Assembly: GCA_002381155.1 (NCBI GenBank)
Contig: DFQX01000096.1
Span: 1 to 39,503 of the forward strand
Length of the DNA stretch: 39,503 bases
Reading direction: 5' to 3'
Source: Flavobacteriaceae bacterium UBA3478
GTDB lineage: Bacteria > Bacteroidota > Bacteroidia > Flavobacteriales > Flavobacteriaceae
The position numbers and the translations under genes are program-made. The notes beneath the pieces are model-generated. The model saw only the letters and a list, made by a program, of their open reading frames with translations, was not told the origin of the DNA and searched no databases. Positions within the stretch are counted from its first letter, which is position 1; each line of letters opens with the position of its first letter. Shown piece by piece: positions 9,533 through 18,309 of this stretch.

Positions 9533-9535
9533 GGG

Positions 9536-9565
9536 CAAAAATAGTCAAATGACAAACGGCTGCAA
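9536..9565 (-). promoter_or_regulatory. Strong Bacteroidota-type promoter of guaA
   Basis: On the minus strand TTG (9563-9565), a 19-base spacer, then TATTTTTG (9536-9543): a full match to the Bacteroidota consensus TTG-N19-TAnnTTTG. The box ends three bases before the guaA ATG at 9532, so the expected transcription start falls on or next to the start codon. Confidence 0.65.
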
Positions 9566-9589
9566 GGCGATTTGAAGTATTTTTAACTA

Positions 9590-10159
9590 ATGAAATTAAC
9601 AGCTTTTACCTCTGCCGAGGAATTTACAACCTACTGTGCTAAATCACTAAAAGAGGCTCCCAAACGCCGTAAATCAGCTTTTAAATATTTTAGCCTCAAT
9701 ACCATAACATCGGTAGATGGTGTTCTTTATCCACAAAGTAGGATGGTCGTTTTACGTGAAGTATTCGAAAACTTTGACTTTCATATTTATACGGACTCGC
9801 GAACCGAAAAAGTAGTCTCCTTAGAATCGTATAAGGAAGCCTCTGCACTTTTTTATGACCCGAAGAAAATGATTCAAATTCGTCTCGAGGGAATCTTAGA
9901 AAAGGTCGAAGATTCTCAGAATTATTTTGAAAGCCTAAGCGAAACCCAAAAAAAAGACTATCGAACCAAAATGGCACCAGGAAGCCAGGCAGATTCATTC
10001 AACACCTTACATGAAGGTGAAGGAGGGTATTTTCAAATTCTAAAATTTCATGCGCGGCGATTCGACCTTGTCCAATTGCATTCAGAAGGACATCGTAGAG
10101 TAAAAGGCTCTTTAGACCTCAAAGGTTCTATAAATAGTCTTTACTGGGTAACTCCTTAG
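9590..10159 (+). CDS. Pyridoxamine 5'-phosphate oxidase family (FMN-binding split barrel) protein
   Basis: 189 residues with the split-barrel FMN-binding pattern: FKYFSLNTITSVDGVLYPQSRMVVLREV, the strand FDFHIYTDSRTEKVVSL, and MIQIRLEGILEKVED. The C-terminus is WVTP. It resembles the pyridoxamine-phosphate-oxidase-like proteins found widely in Bacteroidota. It is shorter than classic PdxH (about 210-220 residues), and the canonical PdxH C-terminal signature is not evident, so I do not assign pdxH. The likely cofactor is FMN; the substrate is unknown. It is divergent from guaA and ends by overlapping the convergent bshC by 4 bases. Confidence 0.75.
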   Translation: MKLTAFTSAEEFTTYCAKSLKEAPKRRKSAFKYFSLNTITSVDGVLYPQSRMVVLREVFENFDFHIYTDSRTEKVVSLESYKEASALFYDPKKMIQIRLEGILEKVEDSQNYFESLSETQKKDYRTKMAPGSQADSFNTLHEGEGGYFQILKFHARRFDLVQLHSEGHRRVKGSLDLKGSINSLYWVTP

Positions 10160-11745
10160 GTGTCCCATTCTACAACGATAAACTTTCCCTGAATCGAATC
10201 CGATTCCTGAATGAGCTTTTGGATGAGCGTATTACCCAGCTGATTGTAGAAAAATGAAAAATTTTCAATGCGCTCTTGATGTCCCCCTAAGGGCTTAATG
10301 ATATCGTAGAGTTCTGCTATTCTTGAAACATGATCTGACAAAACTCGTTTCTGAGCTTTGAGCAATCGTTTTTCAAGTTGTTGCAAACCCTTTTTCTGCT
10401 TTTGTTCTTGAGCATTAACCGCTCCCTCAAAGCTCTTATCGGTTTCACGCGCAATTTGACGAAGTCGAACGAACTGATCTTCGAGTAATTGATGTGCTGG
10501 GGTAAAATCTAAGTCAATATTGGATACTCTACGAATCTCAAAATTAATTAGGGCGTCTTTTGATTTAAATAAATGAATCCAATCCAAATCTAACGCCTTA
10601 CTCTTCTTTACTGTTTTTTGATCAACCAATAAAAATGAATTTCTCGCTATAAGTATTGGAAATCGGAGGTTGGCCGACTCAAATATCGTCTTTAATTGTA
10701 GCCAATACGAAAGCTCACCACCCCCACCAATGTAGGCTAGATTGGGAAGTATCGTTTCTTGATAGAGCGGACGCAAAAGTACATTGGGAGATATCCTTTC
10801 AGGATGCGTCTGAACCTCTTCGAAAAGGTCCTTTTTAGTCCATCGCATGCTATGATCGGCTAAGGCATAAGTATCAGTTCCCTCTCTAAGGATACGGGTT
10901 CGCTTATTTTCTTCTAAGTAAAATAAGTTGATTTCTCGGGGGTTCACCTGTATAGGATAACCCTTCGCCCCTAGCCTAGCATTTTGTTCGCCTACCTCTA
11001 TAGCTGAAAAACCAGTCTCTAATTCTTTCGACCATAAATGGGTCGCTAATCCCTTAAGATCTTTGCGATCCGCATCGATGACCACCAAACCTTTATCTCC
11101 AAAAAGTTGATGAACTAGTTTTCGAGTAGCCTCTGAAAGAGATCTTTCCTTATAAGCGCTCTCTAACAGCGTATTCAATTCATCGTTAAAGGGAGCTGAA
11201 GGATACTGTCCAATTAAAGCGTTAATTACCGGCGCTATACCCGTTGTAGAAAAACGTCCGACCGCACCTTCTTGCTCACTTTCCCACACGAACTTTTTCC
11301 CTTCGCTAAAAAAGTGATTGATCTCTGCAAAATCGTGATCCTCAGTGGCCATCCAATAAACAGGAACAAAATGACAGTCTGTAAATTGGGTATTCAGGTA
11401 TTCACTTAATGAAATGATATGTGCAATTTTATAAAGAAAATACAGTGGACCCGTCGCAAGATTTAATTGATGACCTGTAGTAATGGTGTAGGTGCTTTCT
11501 CGAGACAAAGACATAATCTGGTTGCTTGTTATCTCTGAGAAAAAACCTTCATACTGTTGCTTCAGGCTTGCTACCAAGACCTCACGCTTCGACTTTGAAA
11601 ATTGAACGTTTTTGATTTGATTTTTAAATCCTTCGAGATCTGCCTGTTCTCCATAAAAATCTGATGAAAGTTCACCAGACAAATAGTCCTTGACTAAGGA
11701 ATTAAAAAAAGGAATATCGGTAAAATCAAATGTGGTGTTAGCCAT
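10156..11745 (-). CDS. bshC: Putative cysteine ligase BshC (bacillithiol biosynthesis)
   Basis: 529 residues, the normal length. BshC is thought to add cysteine to glucosaminyl-malate in the last step of bacillithiol synthesis; biochemical proof is limited. Typical features are TITTGHQLNLATGPLYFLYK near residue 90, VPVYWMATEDHDFAEINHF near 130, and YIGGGGELSYWLQLK in the middle. A long coiled-coil insertion follows (about residues 400-460, rich in Lys, Gln and Glu), and the C-terminus is FIVVEWDT. The start at 11745 (MANTTFDFTDIPF) is preferred to the in-frame GTG at 11754. bshA and bshB are not in the window. Confidence 0.93.
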   Translation of the reverse strand: MANTTFDFTDIPFFNSLVKDYLSGELSSDFYGEQADLEGFKNQIKNVQFSKSKREVLVASLKQQYEGFFSEITSNQIMSLSRESTYTITTGHQLNLATGPLYFLYKIAHIISLSEYLNTQFTDCHFVPVYWMATEDHDFAEINHFFSEGKKFVWESEQEGAVGRFSTTGIAPVINALIGQYPSAPFNDELNTLLESAYKERSLSEATRKLVHQLFGDKGLVVIDADRKDLKGLATHLWSKELETGFSAIEVGEQNARLGAKGYPIQVNPREINLFYLEENKRTRILREGTDTYALADHSMRWTKKDLFEEVQTHPERISPNVLLRPLYQETILPNLAYIGGGGELSYWLQLKTIFESANLRFPILIARNSFLLVDQKTVKKSKALDLDWIHLFKSKDALINFEIRRVSNIDLDFTPAHQLLEDQFVRLRQIARETDKSFEGAVNAQEQKQKKGLQQLEKRLLKAQKRVLSDHVSRIAELYDIIKPLGGHQERIENFSFFYNQLGNTLIQKLIQESDSIQGKFIVVEWDT

Positions 11746-11766
11746 AAAGATCACAACAGTGAAGGG

Positions 11767-11774
11767 TAAAGATA
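11767..11774 (-). promoter_or_regulatory. Candidate -7 box of bshC
   Basis: TATCTTTA on the minus strand, 7 of 8 matches to TAnnTTTG, 21 bases upstream of the bshC ATG. No TTG is visible at the expected -33 distance. Confidence 0.3.
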
Positions 11775-11818
11775 CGGACTAATTTTTGTAGCTTTTCAGT
11801 CTCAAAATAGATTTAAAA

Positions 11819-14245
11819 ATGTTCAAAAACCTCTTCCTTATTTTAGGAGCCATCTCCTTCTCCTTCGGACAGATTCAGTCCCCTTCAGAATTCTTAGGAT
11901 ATGAACTAGGCGATTCGTTCACTAGACATCACAAAGTAGTTGAATACTATCAGCAGCTTGCAACAACCGACCCCGATAGAGTCGTGCTTGAACAATATGG
12001 TGAAACCAACGAAGGAAGACCCCTTTATCTTGTTTTTTTAGGAAGTAAAGACATTATTTCAAATCGTAAAGCGATCAGAGAAAATCATCTAAAAAGTTTG
12101 GTTGGAGAATCCACTAACGACCATTCGATTGTATGGCTGAGCTACAATGTTCACGGTAATGAAAGCGTGAGTACCGAGGCCTCAATGAAAACCGCTTTTG
12201 AATTACTCACCGCAAAACGTGAATACCTTGAAAATACGCTGGTAATTATCGATCCTTGTATCAATCCTGACGGGAGAGATCGTTATGTAAATTGGTACAA
12301 CCAAACCAAGAATAATAGAGTTCAACCTGACCCGAACAGTGCAGAACACTTCGAACCTTGGCACTCTGGAAGAACTAACCATTATGTGTTTGATTTAAAT
12401 CGCGACTGGGTTTGGATGACTCAAGTAGAAAGTCAGGCAAGATTACCCCAATACCAGAAGTGGCAACCGCAAATTCATGTCGATTTTCATGAGCAGGGTG
12501 TTGACCAACCGTATTACTTTGCACCAGCAGCAGAACCTCTGCACGAGGTAATCACCGATTTTCAGAAGCAATTTCAGGATGAAATAGGCCGTAATCATGC
12601 CAAGTACTTCGATGCAAATGGATGGTTATACTTTACTAAAGAACGATTTGATTTATTGTATCCGAGTTATGGTGACACTTACCCTACCTACCATGGAGCA
12701 ATCGGTATGACTTATGAACAGGGCGGAAGCGGAAGAGCTGGTCTAGCCATTCGAAACAGCGAGGGAAATCTACTTACCCTTAAAGATCGTATCGCTCACC
12801 ACTTTACTACTGGGATATCTACCGTAGAAATGGCTTCTAAAAACGGAGGACGTCTTCAAAAAGAAATGGCCAATTTCGTACAGGAAGGGCTTAACGACCC
12901 AAAAACCTATGTGCTTAGTGGGAGTGATGATAACCTTAAAGCATTAACTCATCTACTCGAAAAACATCAAATCACTTATGGCCGAGGAAAAGGAAGTCTG
13001 GTTAATGGATATGATTATCGTATACAAACCCAAAAGCGAATAAAGGCAGATGAAAACAGTATAATCATCCCTGCTGGTCAAGTAAAAAACAAATTGATTC
13101 ATGTTTTATTCGAACCTAACACTAAGTTAAATGACAGTATTACCTACGATATCACCGCTTGGTCTCTTCCATTCGCCTATGATGTAAATGCACTTCTCTC
13201 GACAAAGAAAGTACCCTTTAGTAAGACAGAATCTGTACATACACCAAATCCAATCTCAAAAGACGCTTATGCTTATGTAATGGATTATCAAGGATTTACA
13301 AGTCAAAAAGCACTTGCCGCCCTTTTAGATCGTGGAATGACTGTTAGAACAAGCTACAGTGACTTTAAGGTGGATGGAACTTCTTTTCATTCCGGAGCAA
13401 GTATTTTGTTAGCCGCAGAGAATAAGAATCTCGAAAATACCGTAGCTGAGATCAGTGAAGAATTCGAAGTAGACTTCAAGGGAGTTTCTACCGGGTTTGT
13501 AGATAGCGGTAAAGACTTTGGTTCGCCTTCAGTTGCAAAAACAAAGGCCGTTAAAGTAGCCCTATTCAAAGGCGAAGGCATTTCTTCATACAACTTTGGG
13601 GAATGGTGGTACTTCTTAGAAAACGATCTAAACTATCCAGTTACCGTTTTAAACACAGAATACCTAAGGTATTATGATCTAGACAATTATGATGTATTGA
13701 TCATGCCAGATGGCAATTATCGCAACTTTGATGACAACACTTTAAACACAATAGAAAAATGGATTAGTAGTGGAGGAAAACTTATTGCTCAATCCGGAGC
13801 GCTAAGTGCCTTAAGTCGCCAGGGCAGCTTTAGTATCAAGTCAAAAGAAGGCGATAGACCTAGCACCGACCCACTACTTCCTTATGAACTACAAGAAAGA
13901 GAGGGGATTAAGAATTACATTACAGGCGCAATTTTTAAAACAAAGGTGGATACGACTCACCCAGTGGCCTATGGATATGATTCCAACTATTATGGTTTAA
14001 AATTAAATTCAAATGCCTACGAATTACTACCCTCTGGCAATCTTGCTAGCTTTGAAGTTGACACGACCCCTATTGCGGGATTTGCAGGATCTAATACTTT
14101 AGAACCGCTCTCAAAAAGTTTATTTATAGGTGCCGAAAACCACGGGCGGGGTAATGTAATATACTTCACCGACAACCCGGTCTTTAGAGGATTTTGGTAC
14201 GGGGCAAAAAGATTCGTGGCAAACGCAATCTTCTTTGATTTTTAA
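11819..14245 (+). CDS. Secreted M14 zinc carboxypeptidase-family metallopeptidase
   Basis: 808 residues with a short signal peptide (MFKNLFLILGAISFSFGQ). The catalytic domain spans roughly 25-350. Zinc ligands are H112 and E115 in NVHGNESVSTEA and probably H224 in VDFHEQG; the catalytic glutamate is probably E300 in MTYEQGGSGR. Around them lie IDPCINPDGRDRYVNW and GRTNHYVFDLNRDW, both typical of M14. The C-terminal half contains a class I glutamine-amidotransferase-like fold (about 575-670: VKVALFKGEGIS...YDVLIMPDG...SGGKLIAQSGAL), a combination seen in large Bacteroidota M14 proteins. It probably cleaves peptides outside the cytoplasm. A second protein of the same type starts at 38065. Confidence 0.92.
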   Translation: MFKNLFLILGAISFSFGQIQSPSEFLGYELGDSFTRHHKVVEYYQQLATTDPDRVVLEQYGETNEGRPLYLVFLGSKDIISNRKAIRENHLKSLVGESTNDHSIVWLSYNVHGNESVSTEASMKTAFELLTAKREYLENTLVIIDPCINPDGRDRYVNWYNQTKNNRVQPDPNSAEHFEPWHSGRTNHYVFDLNRDWVWMTQVESQARLPQYQKWQPQIHVDFHEQGVDQPYYFAPAAEPLHEVITDFQKQFQDEIGRNHAKYFDANGWLYFTKERFDLLYPSYGDTYPTYHGAIGMTYEQGGSGRAGLAIRNSEGNLLTLKDRIAHHFTTGISTVEMASKNGGRLQKEMANFVQEGLNDPKTYVLSGSDDNLKALTHLLEKHQITYGRGKGSLVNGYDYRIQTQKRIKADENSIIIPAGQVKNKLIHVLFEPNTKLNDSITYDITAWSLPFAYDVNALLSTKKVPFSKTESVHTPNPISKDAYAYVMDYQGFTSQKALAALLDRGMTVRTSYSDFKVDGTSFHSGASILLAAENKNLENTVAEISEEFEVDFKGVSTGFVDSGKDFGSPSVAKTKAVKVALFKGEGISSYNFGEWWYFLENDLNYPVTVLNTEYLRYYDLDNYDVLIMPDGNYRNFDDNTLNTIEKWISSGGKLIAQSGALSALSRQGSFSIKSKEGDRPSTDPLLPYELQEREGIKNYITGAIFKTKVDTTHPVAYGYDSNYYGLKLNSNAYELLPSGNLASFEVDTTPIAGFAGSNTLEPLSKSLFIGAENHGRGNVIYFTDNPVFRGFWYGAKRFVANAIFFDF

Positions 14246-14266
14246 TCACACGCTATTTTACGATAC

Positions 14267-14293
14267 AAAAAAAGGGGCCGAGGCCCCTTTTTT
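14267..14293. terminator. Bidirectional intrinsic terminator
   Basis: A run of A (14267-14273), then GGGGCC (14274-14279), a tight turn, GGCCCC (14282-14287) and a run of T (14288-14293). It sits between the convergent M14 peptidase gene and the DUF5606 gene and can serve both strands. Confidence 0.85.
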
Positions 14294-14309
14294 CATCTTA
14301 TTATTCTTT

Positions 14310-14726
14310 CTACTCTTCAGTCGTTTCTTGCGCTTCGAGTGCCTCTTTTAAGGTTCCCGAATTCAGTAATAGATTATACCAAGAAAGTATTTTCTTCATG
14401 TCGCTGGCATAAACCCGGTCTTCATCGTAATTCGGAAGTATTGAAAAGAAGTATTCTTCAAGTGCTAGTTTGTCTGCTTTGGGACTAACTGAAGTCTCTT
14501 TACCATCCTCTTTTTTGTGAATGGCTTCAAAAACCTCCAGTAATGGAACTTCTCTATCGAGTGCATAGATTGCGATCTCCGACAACACACTTACTTTCGC
14601 TCGTATGGATACCGTAAGGCGTTTTTTATCCACTAATGATTCACCTACAAACCCTCCTTTGGTTTGAGCGATTAATTCGTATAGGCCTGGTTTTCCACCA
14701 ATTGCAATAATTTTCTCAAGTGCCAT
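14310..14726 (-). CDS. DUF5606 family protein
   Basis: 138 residues. The N-terminus (MALEKIIAIGGKPGLYELIAQTKGGFVGESL) is that of the DUF5606 family, found beside def and yqgF in Flavobacteriia. The first ~60 residues form an SH3-like or KOW-like beta-rich module, judging by sequence pattern only. The second half is helical (KADKLALEEYFFSILPNYDEDRVYASDMKKILSWYNLLL). The function is unknown to me. It follows def by 6 bases, so the three genes yqgF-def-DUF5606 are probably one transcription unit, ended by the hairpin at 14267-14293. Confidence 0.85.
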   Translation of the reverse strand: MALEKIIAIGGKPGLYELIAQTKGGFVGESLVDKKRLTVSIRAKVSVLSEIAIYALDREVPLLEVFEAIHKKEDGKETSVSPKADKLALEEYFFSILPNYDEDRVYASDMKKILSWYNLLLNSGTLKEALEAQETTEE

Positions 14727-14732
14727 AGCTAC

Positions 14733-15320
14733 TTATTTCTTTTTAGGTTGGTAATACTTCATCCGATAATCGGCCTGAACTTGTCCGCGCGATATCTTTT
14801 CTAATTTTCCTTTGACTAATCTTTTCTTTAGTGAAGACAGCTTATCTGTAAATAAAATTCCTTCAATATGATCGTATTCGTGCTGGATGATGCGAGCAGG
14901 TAAACCGAAATAATTCTCGGTGTGCCACTGCATTGACTCATCTTGATAGCGTATCGTTAATTCATCTTTTCGAACAACATCCTCACGAATATCTGGGATG
15001 CTCAAACAACCCTCTGTAAAGCTCCACGATTCTCCTGTTTCTTCAAGAATAGTCGCATTGACAAATACTTTCTTAAAAGTTTTTAATACCTCACGCTCTT
15101 CATCGGTTGCGTCCTCATCCTTTGCAAAAGAGGATCCATCGATGACAAATAAACGAATCGATTTGCCAATTTGAGGGGCTGCCAACCCTACACCTTCGGC
15201 GTTATACATGGTTTCCCACATATCAGAAATTAAAGTCTCTAAACCTTCATAATCAGCAGAGATTTCTTTGGCTTTCCTTTTTAAAACAGGATCTCCGTAG
15301 GCTACAATAGGATAAATCAT
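14733..15320 (-). CDS. def: Peptide deformylase
   Basis: 195 residues. It removes the N-terminal formyl group from new proteins. All three family motifs are present: GVGLAAPQIG (43-52), EGCLSIP with metal ligand C105, and HEYDH with ligands H147 and H151 and catalytic E148. An insertion of acidic residues after strand 3 (KDEDATDEEREVLK) is usual in Bacteroidota. The ATG overlaps the yqgF stop (15317-15320), so translation is probably coupled. Confidence 0.97.
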   Translation of the reverse strand: MIYPIVAYGDPVLKRKAKEISADYEGLETLISDMWETMYNAEGVGLAAPQIGKSIRLFVIDGSSFAKDEDATDEEREVLKTFKKVFVNATILEETGESWSFTEGCLSIPDIREDVVRKDELTIRYQDESMQWHTENYFGLPARIIQHEYDHIEGILFTDKLSSLKKRLVKGKLEKISRGQVQADYRMKYYQPKKK

Positions 15321-15724
15321 AATGTTCTATCTAAGTAAGATTGTAAAAGTATGGTTGCACTTATACGATCAATTAGTGTTTTATCTTGTCTTTTCTTTTT
15401 TGACATTCCAGATTGGGCGATGCTTTTAGAAGCTAGTTTCGACGTGAATCGTTCATCTTGCCATGTAATTTTGAATCCAGACTTTTCAATCTTATCTACC
15501 ATTTGTTCGATAAATAGCATAGACTCCGAAGGAGTTCCGTCCATCTGAGTAGCCTTACCGACCACAATCAGCGACACCTTTTCTTCTTTATTTAATTGAA
15601 TCAGTTTTTCTATCAACTGTTTAGATTCAATCGTTTCGAGAGAAGAGGCAATACCCAAGCCCTTATAAGCTGTGGCAATTCCGGTTCTAACAGAACCAAT
15701 ATCAAGTCCTAAAATTCGCTCCAA
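15317..15724 (-). CDS. yqgF: Putative pre-16S rRNA nuclease YqgF (RuvX-like)
   Basis: 135 residues from the chosen start. The RNase-H-like fold is clear: RILGLDIGSVRTGIA with the first catalytic Asp, LIVVGKATQMDGTPS, and WQDERFTSKLA. YqgF takes part in maturation of the 16S rRNA 5' end. No ATG lies before the first motif. Candidate starts are TTG at 15742, 15739 and 15724. I chose 15724 (LERILGLDIGS) because it matches the family N-terminus and because a perfect -7 promoter box covers 15740-15747, leaving the upstream codons outside the message. It is followed by def with a 4-base overlap. Confidence 0.9.
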   Translation of the reverse strand: MERILGLDIGSVRTGIATAYKGLGIASSLETIESKQLIEKLIQLNKEEKVSLIVVGKATQMDGTPSESMLFIEQMVDKIEKSGFKITWQDERFTSKLASKSIAQSGMSKKKRQDKTLIDRISATILLQSYLDRTL

Positions 15725-15739
15725 TGGTGAAATTTGCAA

Positions 15740-15747
15740 CAAAAATA
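15740..15747 (-). promoter_or_regulatory. Candidate -7 box of the yqgF-def-DUF5606 unit
   Basis: TATTTTTG on the minus strand, a perfect TAnnTTTG. It places transcription start near 15735, between the upstream TTG codons and the TTG at 15724. No -33 TTG at the usual spacing. Confidence 0.45.
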
Positions 15748-15783
15748 GGTCAAATTGAAAAGTCCTATCCCTAGAAGCTATCT

Positions 15784-15791
15784 TATCTTTG
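15784..15791 (+). promoter_or_regulatory. Candidate -7 box of dapD
   Basis: TATCTTTG, a perfect TAnnTTTG, 19 bases before the dapD ATG. The nearest upstream TTG (15755-15757) is 26 bases away, longer than usual. Confidence 0.45.
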
Positions 15792-15810
15792 CAACAAAAT
15801 TACTAGAATC

Positions 15811-16626
15811 ATGGAGACACTAAGACCTATCATTGAATCTGCTTGGGAAAATCGAGAATTACTCAAGGAGCCTACTACTCAAGAAGCTATCAGAAATGTC
15901 ATTACAGCAATTGACAACGGCGAATTACGCTGTGCAGCACCAGAAGGTGATCAGTGGGTGATTAATGAATGGGTTAAAAAGGCCGTGGTTTTATACTTCC
16001 CTATTCAGCAAATGGAAGTTTTAGAGGCTGGTATCTTTGAATATCACGATAAAATGCCTCTTAAAAGAGGATATAAAGAAAAAGGTATCCGAATTGTACC
16101 TAATGCGGTAGTTCGTCACGGGGCTTACGTAGCTTCAGGGACTATCTTAATGCCTAGTTATGTAAATATCGGAGCATATGTAGATAGCGGTACCATGGTC
16201 GATACATGGGCCACTGTAGGTTCATGTGCACAAATCGGAAAGAACGTTCACCTCAGTGGAGGAGTCGGGATTGGTGGTGTATTGGAGCCGCTCCAGGCTA
16301 GCCCTGTAATCATCGAGGACAATGCTTTTATTGGCTCTAGATGTATTGTAGTAGAAGGAGTTCGAGTAGGTAAAGAAGCCGTTCTAGGCGCTAATGTTGT
16401 TCTAACCGCATCAACCAAAATCATTGATGTCACTGGAGATGAGCCGGTATTCTATCAGGGAGAGGTTCCTGCTAGAAAGGTAATAATTCCTGGAACTTAC
16501 ACCAAGTCATTCCCAGCCGGAGACTACGGCGTTTCTTGCGCGCTTATTATTGGTGAAAGAAAAGAAAGTACCGACAAAAAGACTTCATTGAATGATGCGC
16601 TCCGCGAATATGGAGTATCCGTTTAA
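15811..16626 (+). CDS. dapD: 2,3,4,5-tetrahydropyridine-2,6-dicarboxylate N-succinyltransferase
   Basis: 271 residues. DapD succinylates tetrahydrodipicolinate in the succinylase branch of diaminopimelate and lysine synthesis; lysA, the last step, is at 28744. An N-terminal helical domain precedes a left-handed beta-helix of hexapeptide repeats: GAYVASGTILMPSYVNIGAYVDSG, then GTMVDTWATVGSCAQIGKNVHLSGGVGIGG, and IIEDNAFIGSRCIVVEGVRVGKEAVLGANVVL. The glycine-rich GGVGIGGVLEPLQ is the DapD active-site region. The stop codon abuts the stop of the convergent glycosyltransferase gene with no gap. Confidence 0.97.
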   Translation: METLRPIIESAWENRELLKEPTTQEAIRNVITAIDNGELRCAAPEGDQWVINEWVKKAVVLYFPIQQMEVLEAGIFEYHDKMPLKRGYKEKGIRIVPNAVVRHGAYVASGTILMPSYVNIGAYVDSGTMVDTWATVGSCAQIGKNVHLSGGVGIGGVLEPLQASPVIIEDNAFIGSRCIVVEGVRVGKEAVLGANVVLTASTKIIDVTGDEPVFYQGEVPARKVIIPGTYTKSFPAGDYGVSCALIIGERKESTDKKTSLNDALREYGVSV

Positions 16627-17445
16627 TTAAGTGCGAATACCATAAGGAGTAAAAGTCGATTTGGAACGAATCGTCTCATCCCTGATCGCTCGATTCTTAC
16701 GAAGAGACTCTGGGGTCTTATACCCTCTCTTGTGATCTAAGTGTATACAAATAGCGCTATAACGAATCTGTATACCCTTCACTCCTTTATTCATTAGACG
16801 TTCTCCAAGCTCTCGGTCTTGTCCACCGTATTGCATACGTTCATCAAAACCATTGGCTTCTAATATATCTGAAAGCCAACCCGAAGCATTGTGTCCATTC
16901 CAAGTAGCCTTAGTTGGAGTGATCCAGTTTAAAAAGTCGACCAATTTTCCGGTGGCAGTTAATTTTAAATTTTTTCGAGATGAGGGAACACCATTTTCTT
17001 TTAACCAAGCTGGATTAAAGCAAATTGAACTGGTTATGTCAGCAATTTGTATTGCTTTAGAAGTGGTCATGGGCAACATAAAATATCCTCCTGATAAAAA
17101 ATGACCTGGTTTTCTTCGATCGTAGTGCACTTGAAGGAAGTCAGGTCGAGGAATACAGTCTCCATCAGTCATTACTACATAGTTACCGCGACAGGCCTTC
17201 AAAGCTTTATTTAAAATTCGAGACTTCTGAAACCCTTCGTCTTCTTGCCAGACATGAACAATGGGATAGGTTAGTTTTTGTGACAAATCATCAATTAAAG
17301 TCTTGGTCTTAGGGCCAGAACCATCATCCGCAATAATGAGTTCAAAGTTTTGATACGTTTGCGTCTCGAAGCCCCAAAGTACCTTTTCAAGCCATTCCTC
17401 GGCATTATAAGTACTGACAATTACAGAAATTTCTAATGAATTCAT
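16627..17445 (-). CDS. Family 2 glycosyltransferase
   Basis: 272 residues with a GT-A fold. ISVIVSTYNAEEWLEKVL opens the nucleotide-sugar-binding domain, with LIIADDGSG and the DxD-like VVMTDGDCIPRPDF. The C-terminal part (NASGWLSDILEANGFDERMQYGGQDRELGERLMNKG) resembles the galactosyltransferase-type GT2 C-terminal module. It has no membrane segment and probably acts on the cytoplasmic face in glycan or lipopolysaccharide synthesis; donor and acceptor are unknown. It is divergent from another glycosyltransferase at 17490 with 44 bases between. A near-consensus -7 box (TATTTTTA, 17452-17459) sits 6 bases before the ATG. Confidence 0.9.
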   Translation of the reverse strand: MNSLEISVIVSTYNAEEWLEKVLWGFETQTYQNFELIIADDGSGPKTKTLIDDLSQKLTYPIVHVWQEDEGFQKSRILNKALKACRGNYVVMTDGDCIPRPDFLQVHYDRRKPGHFLSGGYFMLPMTTSKAIQIADITSSICFNPAWLKENGVPSSRKNLKLTATGKLVDFLNWITPTKATWNGHNASGWLSDILEANGFDERMQYGGQDRELGERLMNKGVKGIQIRYSAICIHLDHKRGYKTPESLRKNRAIRDETIRSKSTFTPYGIRT

Positions 17446-17489
17446 CGGATGTAAAAATAGGAAAGTCTTTACTTTGCTAAACCCTATCT

Positions 17490-18305
17490 ATGAAACTTAA
17501 AGAATATATTCCTTCATCACTACAGAGTTGGAGACTCGGTAAAAAGCCTGCTAACGGCATGTTAGAAGGCAAAAAGAGAATTCCCGTAGTTGCATCGGTA
17601 AAGTCTTTTGAACCGAGACTACACTTAGTGCACCTGGCTATCCGATCCGTTTGGAACGATGAAGTAGTTCCTCAGCATACCGTTTTAGTTTTACACCAAA
17701 AACATCGGGATAGTCTTCCAAATTCAATCAAAGAACTGGAAAAAGTAGGGCTTGAGATCGTATTTGTGGATAGTGATCGATCCCATTTCAAGTTATTGGG
17801 TGCTTTGTCTGTTCATTCCTCGATGCCGGTTGTAACCTTTGATGACGATGTTCTTTATCAAAAGAATTGGTTAAATACCCTATATCAAACACATCTTCAA
17901 TTTCCCAATCAGGTAGTCGCACTACAAACGCGTATCATTAGTCGTTCGGAGAAAGGTGATTGGCTTCCCTACAAGAATTGGCCTACCTCCTATCGAAATC
18001 AGCGGTCCTCGTTAGCTACCCTTCCTATCGGTGGTGCAGGGGTCCTCTACCCACCAAATTTCAACACACCAGAACTTTCAAATGTTGAACTTATCGAAAG
18101 GTTGTGTCCCAAGGCAGATGATTTATGGTTTAAAACAATGGGTTTATTAAGGAGTTTCGAGGTCGTTATGCCAGAGGTTTTGCCCAAGTCAACTTTACCG
18201 ATTATCAGCAGTCAAACGGTTTCTTTAGGCAAAGAAAACATTAAGGAAGATCGTAACCGATCCCAATGGATTGACCTCTGCAAACACTTTAATCTGAAAA
18301 TTTAA
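17490..18305 (+). CDS. Glycosyltransferase-like protein (GT-A type, DDD motif)
   Basis: 271 residues. After a basic N-terminus (about 30 residues) comes RIPVVASVKSFEPRLHLVHLAIRSV, resembling the first strand and helix of GT2-type enzymes, and VVTFDDDVLYQKNWLNTL, whose DDD is the probable metal and nucleotide-sugar site. SLATLPIGGAGVLYPP and CPKADDLWFKTM are further features seen in small bacterial glycosyltransferases of this type. There is no signal peptide or membrane helix. It is paired back-to-back with the GT2 gene at 16627-17445. The exact family and sugar are not clear. Confidence 0.75.
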   Translation: MKLKEYIPSSLQSWRLGKKPANGMLEGKKRIPVVASVKSFEPRLHLVHLAIRSVWNDEVVPQHTVLVLHQKHRDSLPNSIKELEKVGLEIVFVDSDRSHFKLLGALSVHSSMPVVTFDDDVLYQKNWLNTLYQTHLQFPNQVVALQTRIISRSEKGDWLPYKNWPTSYRNQRSSLATLPIGGAGVLYPPNFNTPELSNVELIERLCPKADDLWFKTMGLLRSFEVVMPEVLPKSTLPIISSQTVSLGKENIKEDRNRSQWIDLCKHFNLKI

Positions 18306-18309
18306 GTGG

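Noticed and set aside
9590..10159. Naming the split-barrel protein PdxH
   Set aside because: The length is short and the typical PdxH C-terminal signature is not seen; only the wider FMN-binding family is supported.
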